64,000 bases of DNA from Alginatibacterium sediminis. Lineage in GTDB: Bacteria > Pseudomonadota > Gammaproteobacteria > Enterobacterales > Celerinatantimonadaceae. Shown here piece by piece: positions 53,255 to 62,001 of the stretch; positions within the stretch are counted from its first letter, which is position 1, and every line of letters begins with the position of its first letter. The notes beneath the pieces are model-generated. The model was given only the letters and a program-made list of their open reading frames with translations, had not been told where the DNA came from and searched no databases. The stretch spans positions 124,001 to 188,000 of the forward strand of contig NZ_RAQO01000004.1 in the NCBI RefSeq assembly GCF_003610775.1, written 5' to 3'. A program made the translations under genes and the position numbers.

Positions 53255-54076
53255 GTGAAAGCCATTTCTGACGCAGTATATAAGCAGTTCAGTCAATTTT
53301 TGGAACAGCAGTGCGGGATCGTACTGGGTGACAATAAGCAATATTTGGTTAAAAGCCGGCTCAGCCCCTTAGTGGCACGTTATGACTGTGACAGTATGGA
53401 TGCGTTGGTTCAACGAGCAATGAACGGCAGGGAACGAGATCTGCGTATTATCGTTGTAGATGCGATGACGACCAATGAAACGCTTTGGTTTAGAGATGGT
53501 TATCCGTTTAAACTTTTGAATGATATGATTCTCCCTGATATGAAAGCTTTGCCGCGGCCTGTCAAAATTTGGTCGGCGGCATGTTCATCAGGACAAGAAC
53601 CCTATTCAATGTCGATGATTGCGCATGAGTTCATGCAGCGCAAGCCAGGATTCATTAAAGGGGCTCAAATTGTTGGCACCGATATATCTCCAAGTATGCT
53701 TGAGCACTGTAAACAAGGCGAATATGACTCATTAGCCCTAGCACGAGGTCTTTCACCTGAACGTAAGCGGATGTTTTTTGAAGACTGTGGTAATAATCGT
53801 TTTCGCGTCAATGCTAAAGTGAAAAGCTTTGTGAATTTTAGAGCTCTTAATTTACTTGATAGTTATGCTTTGATGGGCAAATTTGATGTTATTTTTTGCC
53901 GCAATGTTCTTATTTATTTTAATGCAGACGTAAAAACTAAGATTTTGAATCAGTTTGCGCAAGCTTTAAATCCTGGTGGGTACTTAATGCTAGGAGCCTC
54001 TGAATCATTGACTGGTTTAACTGACCGCTTCGAAATGATTCGCTGTAATCCGGGCATTGTTTACCGCCTAAAATAA
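53255..54076 (+). CDS. cheR: chemotaxis protein methyltransferase CheR
   Basis: This 273-aa SAM-dependent methyltransferase modifies glutamates of chemoreceptors. It has a helical N-terminal domain (about 1-75), then TNETLWFRDGYPF, the SAM-binding IWSAACSSGQEPYS (near residue 107), VGTDISPSML and FDVIFCRNVLIYF. The start is GTG at 53255, with AAGG upstream; this agrees with family length (E. coli 286 aa). A terminator follows. Confidence 0.96.
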   Translation: MKAISDAVYKQFSQFLEQQCGIVLGDNKQYLVKSRLSPLVARYDCDSMDALVQRAMNGRERDLRIIVVDAMTTNETLWFRDGYPFKLLNDMILPDMKALPRPVKIWSAACSSGQEPYSMSMIAHEFMQRKPGFIKGAQIVGTDISPSMLEHCKQGEYDSLALARGLSPERKRMFFEDCGNNRFRVNAKVKSFVNFRALNLLDSYALMGKFDVIFCRNVLIYFNADVKTKILNQFAQALNPGGYLMLGASESLTGLTDRFEMIRCNPGIVYRLK

Positions 54077-54098
54077 TTATAAGTACAAATCAAATAAT

Positions 54099-54126
54099 GA
54101 AAGCGGCAAGCCCATTGCCGCTTTTT
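54099..54126 (+). terminator. intrinsic terminator of cheV-cheR
   Basis: AAGCGGCAA and TTGCCGCTT pair around a 5-base loop and are followed by TTT. It separates cheR from the flgB operon. Confidence 0.85.
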
Positions 54127-54451
54127 GCCGCTTTAGCCCCAAAGTCCTTCTTGCTCGTATTCAAAAAATTAATTGCCGTTTATTTCTTTCAAGCTCAGCG
54201 ATATTTTATTTCTAAAAGCAACTCAACCTGGCTCAACACTTGCTGTCTAAAACCTTGGCATTGAGTCTGTTATCGAGCTGATGCCTACACCAGTTTAACT
54301 GCCGCTATTTCCCAGATTTAATTTTTACCTTTAACATCAGATGGTTAGAGGTTCTTATACGACAATGCCTACTCTTTCTCGAGATTTCGTAGATTTTCGT
54401 GAGTGCAGGAAGCGAAAAGTGACAAAAATGTGTCTTTATATTCATTCATAG
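54127..54451. other. flgB upstream region
   Basis: This 325-base non-coding stretch lies between the cheR terminator and the flgB sigma54 promoter. Enhancer sites for a sigma54 activator (FlrC-type) would be expected near or within this region, but I cannot name a motif. No ORF with a ribosome-binding site is visible. Confidence 0.4.
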
Positions 54452-54470
54452 TTGGCATATTGATTGCTTT
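54452..54470 (+). promoter_or_regulatory. sigma54 promoter of the flgB operon
   Basis: TTGGCATATTGATTGCTTT fits TGGCAC-N5-TTGCT, with GG (54454-54455) and GC (54466-54467) exactly 10 bases apart. Transcription would begin near 54479, about 48 bases before flgB. Confidence 0.82.
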
Positions 54471-54526
54471 AGAATCACTAGCAAAAATTCTAACGGTTCT
54501 GACATTGGATCAAAAGTGGGGTAAAC

Positions 54527-54922
54527 ATGGCAATTAGTTTCGATAAAGCATTCGGTGTTCATCAATACACCGCTGGCGTAAGGGCTAAAAGGGCAGAAGT
54601 CATTGCCAGTAATATCGCTAATGCTGATACTCCGGGCTATAAAGCGCGAGATGTTGACTTTAGTAAAGCGTTAGCCAATGCCAAGACCAATCAGAATGTA
54701 CGTATGGCAACGACCAATGAACGTCATATTGGTGGCGCTAGTGGCATCTCAAACGACATTTCATACAAAGTACCGACTCAGCCAGACACTGGTGATGGTA
54801 ATACGGTTGAGTTGGATAAAGAAAAAAATTCCTTTATGCAAAATGGCCTGGAGTACCAAGCCGGTATGAACTTTTTGAACAGTAAGGTAATGGGTTTGAA
54901 AAAATCGATTAATGGTAACTAA
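54527..54922 (+). CDS. flgB: flagellar proximal rod protein FlgB
   Basis: This 131-aa rod protein has the rod-family motif SNIANADTPGYKARDVDF (about 29-46) near the N-terminus and a C-terminal helix (LEYQAGMNFLNSKVMGLKKSI). It is the first gene of the flgBCDE hook-basal body operon, with its sigma54 promoter directly upstream. Length matches E. coli (138 aa). Confidence 0.96.
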   Translation: MAISFDKAFGVHQYTAGVRAKRAEVIASNIANADTPGYKARDVDFSKALANAKTNQNVRMATTNERHIGGASGISNDISYKVPTQPDTGDGNTVELDKEKNSFMQNGLEYQAGMNFLNSKVMGLKKSINGN

Positions 54923-54924
54923 TT

Positions 54925-55344
54925 ATGAGCTTTTTCCGCGTTTTTGATGTGAGTGCTTCTGCGATGAATGCGCAGCAGGTCCGCCTAAATACCACGGCTA
55001 GTAACCTAGCCAACGCTGAGAGTATTAGTTCTAGTGTAGGCGAAACCTACCGCGCTAGAAAGCCAGTTTTTGCTGCAGAATTTAATCGAGCCAATGTGGA
55101 TTTGGCTGCGTCAACAGAAGTGAATGTTGCCGGAATTGTTGAGTCTGACGCCCCGCTGCGTCGCGAGTATTACCCGGATCATCCGATGGCAGACGAAGAA
55201 GGTTACATTTATAAACCAAACGTCAATGTCATGGAGGAAATGGCCGATATGATTAGCGCATCACGTTCGTACCAGACTAACGTACAAGTAGCAGAAGCGG
55301 CGAAAACGATGCTAAATAGCGCACTCAAACTGGGTAAAGGCTAG
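54925..55344 (+). CDS. flgC: flagellar proximal rod protein FlgC
   Basis: This 139-aa rod protein has the motif TTASNLANAESISS (about 23-36) and the conserved C-terminal MADMISASRSYQTNVQVAEAAKTM. It starts 2 bases after flgB, so translation is coupled. E. coli FlgC has 134 aa. Confidence 0.96.
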   Translation: MSFFRVFDVSASAMNAQQVRLNTTASNLANAESISSSVGETYRARKPVFAAEFNRANVDLAASTEVNVAGIVESDAPLRREYYPDHPMADEEGYIYKPNVNVMEEMADMISASRSYQTNVQVAEAAKTMLNSALKLGKG

Positions 55345-55352
55345 GAGAATTC

Positions 55353-56024
55353 ATGAGTATTATTAATCCCGCTTCAGCAGAAATGTACTGGCCGACTGAA
55401 CAAGCTACGCCAGAAAATAACAATGGCAAACTTGGGCAAGAAGATTTTTTCGCCTTATTGACTACTCAGCTTCAATTTCAGGATCCGAATAACCCGGTTG
55501 AGAATGCTGAGATGATTGCCCAAATGGCGCAATTCCAAACGGCAGAAGGTATTGCAGATATGGGGACTCAACTGCAAGACTTAAACTCAATTATGACGTC
55601 GCAAGCAGCCCTTCAGGCATCGACACTCGTTGGTCAAAAGGTGTTAGTTCCTATGGAACAGGGGTATAACTCTGGTGCTGGTTTCGATGGTGTTGCTGTT
55701 GCAAATGGTAGTGCGTCAAATATTAAAGTCACCATTGAAAATGAAGTTGGGGAAGTGATTAAAACCATTGATGTGGGTGAAGGCAGCGGTAACGTTGAAT
55801 TTAAATGGGATGGAACAGATGCCAACGGCGACCCGGTAGCCGAAGGTAAGTATAACGTTAAGGTCAATGCAAGTCAGGGGGGTCAACAAGTTGACTTACC
55901 GATGGCAACTTATTCAGAAGTAAGCAGCGTGAGTCTCTCCGGAGGTGCAAGCGGTGTGGTTGTTAACCTAACTGGTCTAGGTGCAATTCGATTGTCGGAT
56001 GTACTTGAAGTAGCCAAAGGCTAA
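55353..56024 (+). CDS. flgD: flagellar hook capping protein FlgD
   Basis: This 223-aa scaffold caps the growing hook and is discarded later. The conserved N-terminal block LGQEDFFALLTTQLQFQDP (about 27-45) and the Ig-like EFKWDGTDANGDPVAEGKY segment (about 149-167) are visible. It lies between flgC and flgE with short gaps. Confidence 0.95.
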   Translation: MSIINPASAEMYWPTEQATPENNNGKLGQEDFFALLTTQLQFQDPNNPVENAEMIAQMAQFQTAEGIADMGTQLQDLNSIMTSQAALQASTLVGQKVLVPMEQGYNSGAGFDGVAVANGSASNIKVTIENEVGEVIKTIDVGEGSGNVEFKWDGTDANGDPVAEGKYNVKVNASQGGQQVDLPMATYSEVSSVSLSGGASGVVVNLTGLGAIRLSDVLEVAKG

Positions 56025-56051
56025 TTATAAATTTAGTGATAGGAGAGAGAC

Positions 56052-57410
56052 ATGTCATTTAATATCGCACTAAGCGGCGTAAATGCTTCGCAAAAGGACT
56101 TAGATGTCACGGCAAACAATATTGCCAACGTAAATACCATTGGTTTTAAAGAATCACGTGCAGAGTTTGCGGATGTATATGCCACATCCATTTTCTCTAA
56201 TGCAAAAACAGCCGTGGGTAATGGTGTTAAAACTGCCGATGTTGCGCAACAATTCCATCAGGGGTCTCTAGCGTTCACACAAAACGCCTTAGATTTGGCG
56301 ATTAGTGGCGAGGGTTTCTTTGTTACAGCTTCGGATATTACGACGCAAACTCGCGAATTTACTCGTGCTGGTGCTTTCAAATTGAATTCTGATAATTTTA
56401 TTGTCAATTCTCAGGGGCAATACTTACAAGGTTATACCGTTAATACCGGTGGCACACCTTCAGCCGTAAGTATGGCAGCAACGAAGCCGATTCAAATCAA
56501 TTCAGAGGTAGGAACGCCGACTCAAACAACAGAAGTGAGTATGAGCTTTAACCTACCTTCTGGCGGATCTACGCACGATATTGGCGACTTCGATCCTACT
56601 GATAGTGATACCTATACCTCTGCGACTTCTGTAACTGTCTATGACTCACAAGGTGGTTCACACGTCGCAGAAACTTATTTTGTGAAGGATGATACTGCGC
56701 CCAACACCTGGCATAAGCTTGTCTATATAGATGGAAAACCAACCGATGTTGTAGGTGGATTCCCGCAAACACCAAATGGCGGTAACACCAACCCTATTAT
56801 CCCGAACTCTGCACGACTGGTGTTTGATAGCGCGGGTGCTCTAGACCCTGTCAATTCTTTGCCATTAGTCATTAAAACTGTTCCATTAGGTGGAACGCTG
56901 CCAGCGGTTCCGGGAGAAAATTTCCCAGGGGACGTATGGGACCGTACGAATGGTTCAGTAGACCCAGACCAAGAGATTACATTTAATCTCAACTCACCGA
57001 CCCAATATGCTTCGGCATTTGAAGTCAGTAGTTTATCTCAAGATGGTTCAACTGTTGGTAAATTGACGGGCATCGATATTGGACCCGATGGGTTAGTGGT
57101 TGCCTCATACTCGAATGGACAAACCACCAATATTGCGAAGGTCGCAACTGCAAAATTCGCAAATAACCAAGGTCTTGGCCAAATTGGTGATACCTCATGG
57201 CAACAAACCCAGTTAAGTGGGGAAGCGATTGCTGGTGAAGCAAACTCTGGAACCTTTGGTAAAATCAACTCAGCTTCTCTTGAACAAGCAAACGTTAACC
57301 TAACCGAGCAACTTGTGAACCTAATTACCGCACAGCGTAATTTCCAAGCCAACTCGCGAGCTTTAGAAGTGAACTCCACGCTACAACAAACAATTATCCA
57401 AATCCGTTAA
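56052..57410 (+). CDS. flgE: flagellar hook protein FlgE
   Basis: This 452-aa hook subunit starts MSFNIALSGVNASQKDLDVTANNIANVNTIGFK, the standard axial-protein N-terminus. It ends with the conserved helix (NLTEQLVNLITAQRNFQANSRAL). It is longer than E. coli FlgE (402 aa), the extra length being in the outer D2-type domains. A ribosome-binding site GGAGAG precedes it and a terminator follows it. Confidence 0.96.
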   Translation: MSFNIALSGVNASQKDLDVTANNIANVNTIGFKESRAEFADVYATSIFSNAKTAVGNGVKTADVAQQFHQGSLAFTQNALDLAISGEGFFVTASDITTQTREFTRAGAFKLNSDNFIVNSQGQYLQGYTVNTGGTPSAVSMAATKPIQINSEVGTPTQTTEVSMSFNLPSGGSTHDIGDFDPTDSDTYTSATSVTVYDSQGGSHVAETYFVKDDTAPNTWHKLVYIDGKPTDVVGGFPQTPNGGNTNPIIPNSARLVFDSAGALDPVNSLPLVIKTVPLGGTLPAVPGENFPGDVWDRTNGSVDPDQEITFNLNSPTQYASAFEVSSLSQDGSTVGKLTGIDIGPDGLVVASYSNGQTTNIAKVATAKFANNQGLGQIGDTSWQQTQLSGEAIAGEANSGTFGKINSASLEQANVNLTEQLVNLITAQRNFQANSRALEVNSTLQQTIIQIR

Positions 57411-57428
57411 TTTCCCCTGGGTTTCGGC

Positions 57429-57453
57429 AAAGGCGGCTTCGGTCGCCTTTTTT
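57429..57453 (+). terminator. intrinsic terminator after flgE
   Basis: AAAGGCG and CGCCTTT pair around GCTTCGGT and are followed by TTT. It splits the rod-hook series into flgBCDE and flgF onward. Confidence 0.82.
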
Positions 57454-57465
57454 ATTTCTTCAAAC

Positions 57466-57482
57466 TTGGTTCGTCTTTTGCA
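57466..57482 (+). promoter_or_regulatory. sigma54-type promoter of flgF-flgK
   Basis: TTGGTTCGTCTTTTGCA has GG (57468-57469) and GC (57480-57481) 10 bases apart, with a perfect TTGCA. It lies between the flgE terminator and flgF, 38 bases before the flgF start. Confidence 0.72.
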
Positions 57483-57519
57483 TTAGTCCTACTAGTCAGC
57501 CATTTGACGAGGATTAGGA

Positions 57520-58266
57520 ATGGATCGTCTCTTATATATATCGATGACCGGTGCCAAAGAAAACATGAATGCCTTGGCATTGCGTGGCAATAACTTAGCC
57601 AACGCCAATACCACTGGTTTTAAGGCCGACATCGAGAATGCCCGAGCTATGCAAGCGTTTGGTGAAGGTCTGCCAACACGGGTTTTTGCCCTTACGGAAA
57701 AGGCCAGTGAAAACTATACCCAAGGTATGCTTCGCACCACAGGACGGGATCTTGACGTTGCAGTAAAAGGCGATGGTTGGATATCGGTACAAGATGCTGG
57801 TGGTGAAGAGGCGTTAACTAGAAATGGTAACTTCGAGATATCTGCCGCTGGTGTTTTACAAACCAGCAATGGTTTACCGGTACTAGGTAATGGAAACCAA
57901 CCGATTGTGATCCCGCTGCCAGTAGAAAAACTAGAGATCCATCGCGATGGTACGATTGAAATTCAACCCGAAGGCGCATTGCCAAATGCCTTAGAGGAAA
58001 TAAATCGAATCAAATTGAGCAAGCCTGAAAACCCGAGTCTAGAAAAAGGTGAGGATGGTTTGTTTCGATCTCGGGTGGGTGAACAGTTTGTAGCTGATGC
58101 AACGGTTAGCGTTGAAAAAGGGGCTTTGGAGTCAAGTAATGTGAATCCAGTCCAAGAAATGACCCACATGATGAGCTTGCAGCGTCACTATGAGTTGCAA
58201 GTAAAAATGATGAAAACTGCCGAAGAAACAGATAAAGCATCTAGCAGTTTACTTCGTTTGACTTAA
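57520..58266 (+). CDS. flgF: flagellar proximal rod protein FlgF
   Basis: This 248-aa rod protein has the axial motif ALRGNNLANANTTGFKAD (about 20-37), GDGWISVQ and the conserved C-terminal VQEMTHMMSLQRHYELQVKMM. It is the first gene after the internal sigma54 promoter. flgG follows by 15 bases. Confidence 0.96.
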   Translation: MDRLLYISMTGAKENMNALALRGNNLANANTTGFKADIENARAMQAFGEGLPTRVFALTEKASENYTQGMLRTTGRDLDVAVKGDGWISVQDAGGEEALTRNGNFEISAAGVLQTSNGLPVLGNGNQPIVIPLPVEKLEIHRDGTIEIQPEGALPNALEEINRIKLSKPENPSLEKGEDGLFRSRVGEQFVADATVSVEKGALESSNVNPVQEMTHMMSLQRHYELQVKMMKTAEETDKASSSLLRLT

Positions 58267-58281
58267 TAAAAGGAATAGCAC

Positions 58282-59070
58282 ATGCACCCAGCACTATGGA
58301 TTAGTAAAACCGGCTTAGATGCCCAGCAAACCAATGTATCGGTTATTTCCAATAATTTGGCGAACGCAAGTACTATCGGTTTCAAAAAATCTCGCGCGGT
58401 GTTTGAGGACTTGTTGTATCAAACAGTTAACCAGCCTGGGGGGCAGTCCTCTGCAGATACGCGTCTACCAACTGGTTTAATGTTAGGTGCAGGTGCCAAG
58501 GTTGTGGCAACTCAAAAACACCATACTCAAGGAAACGTTCAAACTACCGACAATTCATTTGACATGATGATTAGTGGTCGCGGATTTTTTGAAATTCAAT
58601 TACCAGATGGAACCTCTGCCTACACTCGCAATGGTCAATTCGCGATGGATGACGAAGGTACCTTAGTGACCTCAGGCGTCGGGTATCGTCTGCAACCCGA
58701 AATACAAATCCCACAAGATGCGGAAAGTTTTACCGTCGGTGTCGATGGTGAAGTCAGTGTACGTATTGCTGGTGAGGTGGATAACCAAGTCATTGGCCAA
58801 ATTACTTTAGTTGATTTTGTTAACCCCGCAGGTTTAGAGCCGCGAGGTGAGAATCTATTTTTGGAGACTGGCTCTAGTGGCGCACCGCAAGAAGGGGTCG
58901 CTGCACAGGATGGTTTTGGAGCGCTACATCAAGGTTCGCTTGAAACATCAAACGTTAATGTGACTGAAGAACTGGTAAATCTAATTGAAGCGCAACGAAT
59001 CTATGAAATGAACTCTAAAGTAATTTCATCGGTTGACCAAATGCTAAGTTTCGTCACGCAACAGCTATAA
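58282..59070 (+). CDS. flgG: flagellar distal rod protein FlgG
   Basis: This 262-aa protein (E. coli 260) starts MHPALWISKTGLDAQQTNVSVISNNLANASTIGFK. It contains GRGFFEIQLPDGTSAYTRNG and ends with the conserved ETSNVNVTEELVNLIEAQRIYEMNSKVI. It forms the distal drive-shaft rod that passes through the P and L rings. Confidence 0.97.
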   Translation: MHPALWISKTGLDAQQTNVSVISNNLANASTIGFKKSRAVFEDLLYQTVNQPGGQSSADTRLPTGLMLGAGAKVVATQKHHTQGNVQTTDNSFDMMISGRGFFEIQLPDGTSAYTRNGQFAMDDEGTLVTSGVGYRLQPEIQIPQDAESFTVGVDGEVSVRIAGEVDNQVIGQITLVDFVNPAGLEPRGENLFLETGSSGAPQEGVAAQDGFGALHQGSLETSNVNVTEELVNLIEAQRIYEMNSKVISSVDQMLSFVTQQL

Positions 59071-59093
59071 AGAAAAAGTGTAGGAGTGTAATT

Positions 59094-59774
59094 ATGATTC
59101 GGTTAATGATGACGAGTGTTCTAAGTTTAGCGTTAGCGGCATGTTCTAGCCCTAACTACTCGGTGGTTCCTGATGATCCTGCATTTGCACCGGTCTATCC
59201 TGAAGTTGTGCCGCAACAAGCTGAGGTTACCGGCTCCTTATTTACCAAAAATTATGCGAATAATTTGTACTCAGACCAAAAAGCGCATCGCGTTGGCGAC
59301 ATCATTGTCGTGAACCTTGATGAGAGTACTCAAGCCAAAAAATCGGCGACCAATGAAAATGCAAAGAACAACAAGTTTCAAGTGGACAGCTTCAGTGTAC
59401 CTACAGGAACACCCATAGTTGGAGGTATTGATTTAGCCGGAACGTCTTTTGGACAAACACGTTCATTTAATGGCGAAGCCGATGCTGCTCAAAGTAACAG
59501 TTTAGCTGGAAACATTTCTGTAAACGTTATTGAAGTACTGGCAAATGGCAACCTGATTATATCCGGTGAAAAATGGCTAATGCTTAACAACGGCAATGAA
59601 TATATACGACTAACGGGGATTATACGTCCGCAAGATGTTGATCCCGATAACTCAATTACATCGCAGCGGGTTGCCAACGCTAGAATTAACTACGGTGGAA
59701 CTGGTGATTTTGCTAACTCCACTGAATCTGGATGGGCAACTAAATTCTTCAATGGTCCAATCTGGCCTTTCTAG
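59094..59774 (+). CDS. flgH: flagellar L-ring protein FlgH
   Basis: This 226-aa outer-membrane lipoprotein forms the L ring. The lipobox LAAC (Cys near residue 17), SLFTKNYANNLYSDQKAHRVGDIIVVNL and the C-terminal GIIRPQDVDPDNSI are typical. It lies between flgG and flgI. Confidence 0.96.
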   Translation: MIRLMMTSVLSLALAACSSPNYSVVPDDPAFAPVYPEVVPQQAEVTGSLFTKNYANNLYSDQKAHRVGDIIVVNLDESTQAKKSATNENAKNNKFQVDSFSVPTGTPIVGGIDLAGTSFGQTRSFNGEADAAQSNSLAGNISVNVIEVLANGNLIISGEKWLMLNNGNEYIRLTGIIRPQDVDPDNSITSQRVANARINYGGTGDFANSTESGWATKFFNGPIWPF

Positions 59775-59802
59775 AACACAGATAAAAGTAAAGGGATAGG
59801 AC

Positions 59803-60900
59803 ATGAGACATTTAATCGCAATTACCTTGGTATCAAGCTTGTTGTTCAGCGTGACCAGCCAAGCTGCTCGTATTAAAGACGTTGCTGACGTTGCTGGGGT
59901 ACGTAGTAACCAACTGGTGGGCTATGGTCTTGTTGTCGGTCTGCCGGGTACAGGTGAAAAAAATAGTAAATTCGCCGAACAAAGTTTTGCCACCTTACTG
60001 CGTAACTTTGGTATTACTGTGCCGTCCGGTACTAGCTTGAAAATCAAAAACGTTGCACCGGTTGCTGTTCATGCAGAACTTCCAGCTTTCTCAAAACCTG
60101 GGCAGCTGATAGATATCACCGTCTCTGCTATTGGTGAAGCAAAAAGCCTTCGCGGTGGAAGCCTTGTACAAACGTTTCTAAAAGGGGCTGACGGAGAAGT
60201 CTATGCTTTGGCGCAAGGTAGTTTAGTGGTTGGGGGTTTTGGAGCGGAAGGTGCAGATGGCTCAAAAGTTATCTCTAATACACCAACCGTTGGTCGTATC
60301 CCAAATGGCGCAATTGTTGAGCGCTCTATCCCTTCTCCATTTAACAGTGGTGACAAGATTACTTTCAATTTGAAGCGCGGTGATTTTTCTTCAGCGAATC
60401 GTTTGGCCGAAACCATTAACGGCTTAGTTGGACCCAATACTGCAACCGCAATTGACGCTAGTTCAGTTGAAGTTTATGCACCTCGTGATCCTGGGCAACG
60501 GGTTGCTTATTTAGCGACTTTAGAAAACTTAGAGTTCGAACCGGCATCAGAGGCTGGTCGGATTATTGTGAATTCTCGTACCGGAACGATTGTTATTGGC
60601 AAAGATGTACGTCTTCTTGCAGCGGCGATTACGCATGGTGGCTTAACGGTTAAAATTTCAGAAACACCATTGATTTCTCAACCCAATCCATTTTCGGATG
60701 GTGAGACAGTTGAAACCACCGTGAGCGATATCGAAGTGACCCAAGAAGACAGCCGTATGTTCAATTTTGATCCCGGCGCCTCTCTAGATGAATTAGTTCG
60801 CGCAGTGAACCGAGCTGGTGTGGCACCTGGAGACCTTATTTCTATCCTTGAAGCGCTCAAGCAAGTTGGCGCTATTCAAGGTGATCTGATGATTATTTAG
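59803..60900 (+). CDS. flgI: flagellar P-ring protein FlgI
   Basis: This 365-aa periplasmic protein (E. coli 365) has a signal peptide (about 1-21, ending SQA). The conserved start [30 protein letters not shown] follows, and the protein ends at [30 protein letters not shown]. It builds the P ring in the peptidoglycan layer. flgJ begins 9 bases downstream. Confidence 0.97.
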   Translation: MRHLIAITLVSSLLFSVTSQAARIKDVADVAGVRSNQLVGYGLVVGLPGTGEKNSKFAEQSFATLLRNFGITVPSGTSLKIKNVAPVAVHAELPAFSKPGQLIDITVSAIGEAKSLRGGSLVQTFLKGADGEVYALAQGSLVVGGFGAEGADGSKVISNTPTVGRIPNGAIVERSIPSPFNSGDKITFNLKRGDFSSANRLAETINGLVGPNTATAIDASSVEVYAPRDPGQRVAYLATLENLEFEPASEAGRIIVNSRTGTIVIGKDVRLLAAAITHGGLTVKISETPLISQPNPFSDGETVETTVSDIEVTQEDSRMFNFDPGASLDELVRAVNRAGVAPGDLISILEALKQVGAIQGDLMII

Positions 60901-60909
60901 AGCATCGCT

Positions 60910-61998
60910 ATGGATAAGCTAGGCACCAACATACTCAACAACAGTCAAAATGATAGTGTTTTTGACCTACAAAGCTTAGACAAGCTACGTAGTGCAGCGC
61001 AGAAAGATCCTACAGCTGCTTTGCAACAAGTTGCGAGCCAATTTGAAGCTATGTTTATGCAAATGTTGATGAAGCAAATGCGTCAAGGGATCGAGGCATT
61101 TGAGTCAGACTCGCCGATGAACAATCAACGGGTAAAACAATATACTCAAATGTATGATCAGCAAATGTCTTCTGACTTATCCAGCAGTGGGGCACTAGGG
61201 CTTGCAGACGTAATTGTTGCGCAGTTGGATCCCAGTCGTCAGGGGGATCAAAATGGGGCAAGCTTACGTCAATCAGCCAATTTACCTCCAATTCCTCTAG
61301 AAAAAACGTTCAATTTACTTGAGCAAAGTACTCTTGGCACAAATCCTGCTCTATCGTTACCTATATCGACAAATACAGAAAAATCTTTAACGTTAAATGG
61401 TGAACTTGCTAGCAAAGTACCTACGATTAATGAAACGAATGCTTTTGTAGCGCCAGCAAGACCCTCTACAGAGGAAACCGCGAAAGGGCAAACAATTATT
61501 AAACGGCAAAATTTTGCCTCACCTAAAGAGTTTGTTGAGATGTTGTATCCGGTTGCAGAAAAACTTGCTAAACAAAGTGGTGTCTCACCTCTTGCGATTA
61601 TAGCGCAAGCTGCTTTAGAAACCGGTTGGGGCAAAAAAGTTATCGCAAATAAAGATGGAAGCAGTAGCCATAACTTATTTGGGATTAAAGCTGATTCAAG
61701 ATGGAAAGGGGACAGTTCAGTGGTCAATACATTGGAATATAGACAAGGTGTTGCAGCGCAAGAAAAAGCCGCTTTTCGTTCTTATGAATCGCTAGAAGAA
61801 AGTGTATCTGACTATTTGAAGTTTATACAAGGACCGCGCTATACACGCGCCCGAGAAGTCTCTGCTGACGGTGCAAAATACGCGATTGAATTGCAACGCG
61901 CAGGTTATGCAACCGACCCCAATTATGCGAACAAGATAATCTCGATTATGAACAGTAAGCATTTAGCTCAGCATCGAGAGCAAGCAGGGGAGCTTTAA
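60910..61998 (+). CDS. flgJ: flagellar rod-cap protein and muramidase FlgJ
   Basis: This 362-aa bifunctional protein has an N-terminal rod-binding cap domain (about 30-105, VASQFEAMFMQMLMKQM) and a variable linker (about 110-200). A C-terminal glucosaminidase-type domain follows (about 205-355), with AQAALETGWGKKV containing the presumed catalytic Glu and NLFGIKAD. It is longer than E. coli FlgJ (313 aa), mainly in the linker. It cuts peptidoglycan to let the rod pass. Confidence 0.95.
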   Translation: MDKLGTNILNNSQNDSVFDLQSLDKLRSAAQKDPTAALQQVASQFEAMFMQMLMKQMRQGIEAFESDSPMNNQRVKQYTQMYDQQMSSDLSSSGALGLADVIVAQLDPSRQGDQNGASLRQSANLPPIPLEKTFNLLEQSTLGTNPALSLPISTNTEKSLTLNGELASKVPTINETNAFVAPARPSTEETAKGQTIIKRQNFASPKEFVEMLYPVAEKLAKQSGVSPLAIIAQAALETGWGKKVIANKDGSSSHNLFGIKADSRWKGDSSVVNTLEYRQGVAAQEKAAFRSYESLEESVSDYLKFIQGPRYTRAREVSADGAKYAIELQRAGYATDPNYANKIISIMNSKHLAQHREQAGEL

Positions 61999-62001
61999 GC
62001 T

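Noticed and set aside
57038-57379. 113-aa frame on the minus strand
   Set aside because: It is antisense to the conserved 3' part of flgE and has no start signal.
61269-61727. 152-aa frame on the minus strand
   Set aside because: It is antisense to flgJ, which is well supported by domains and operon position.
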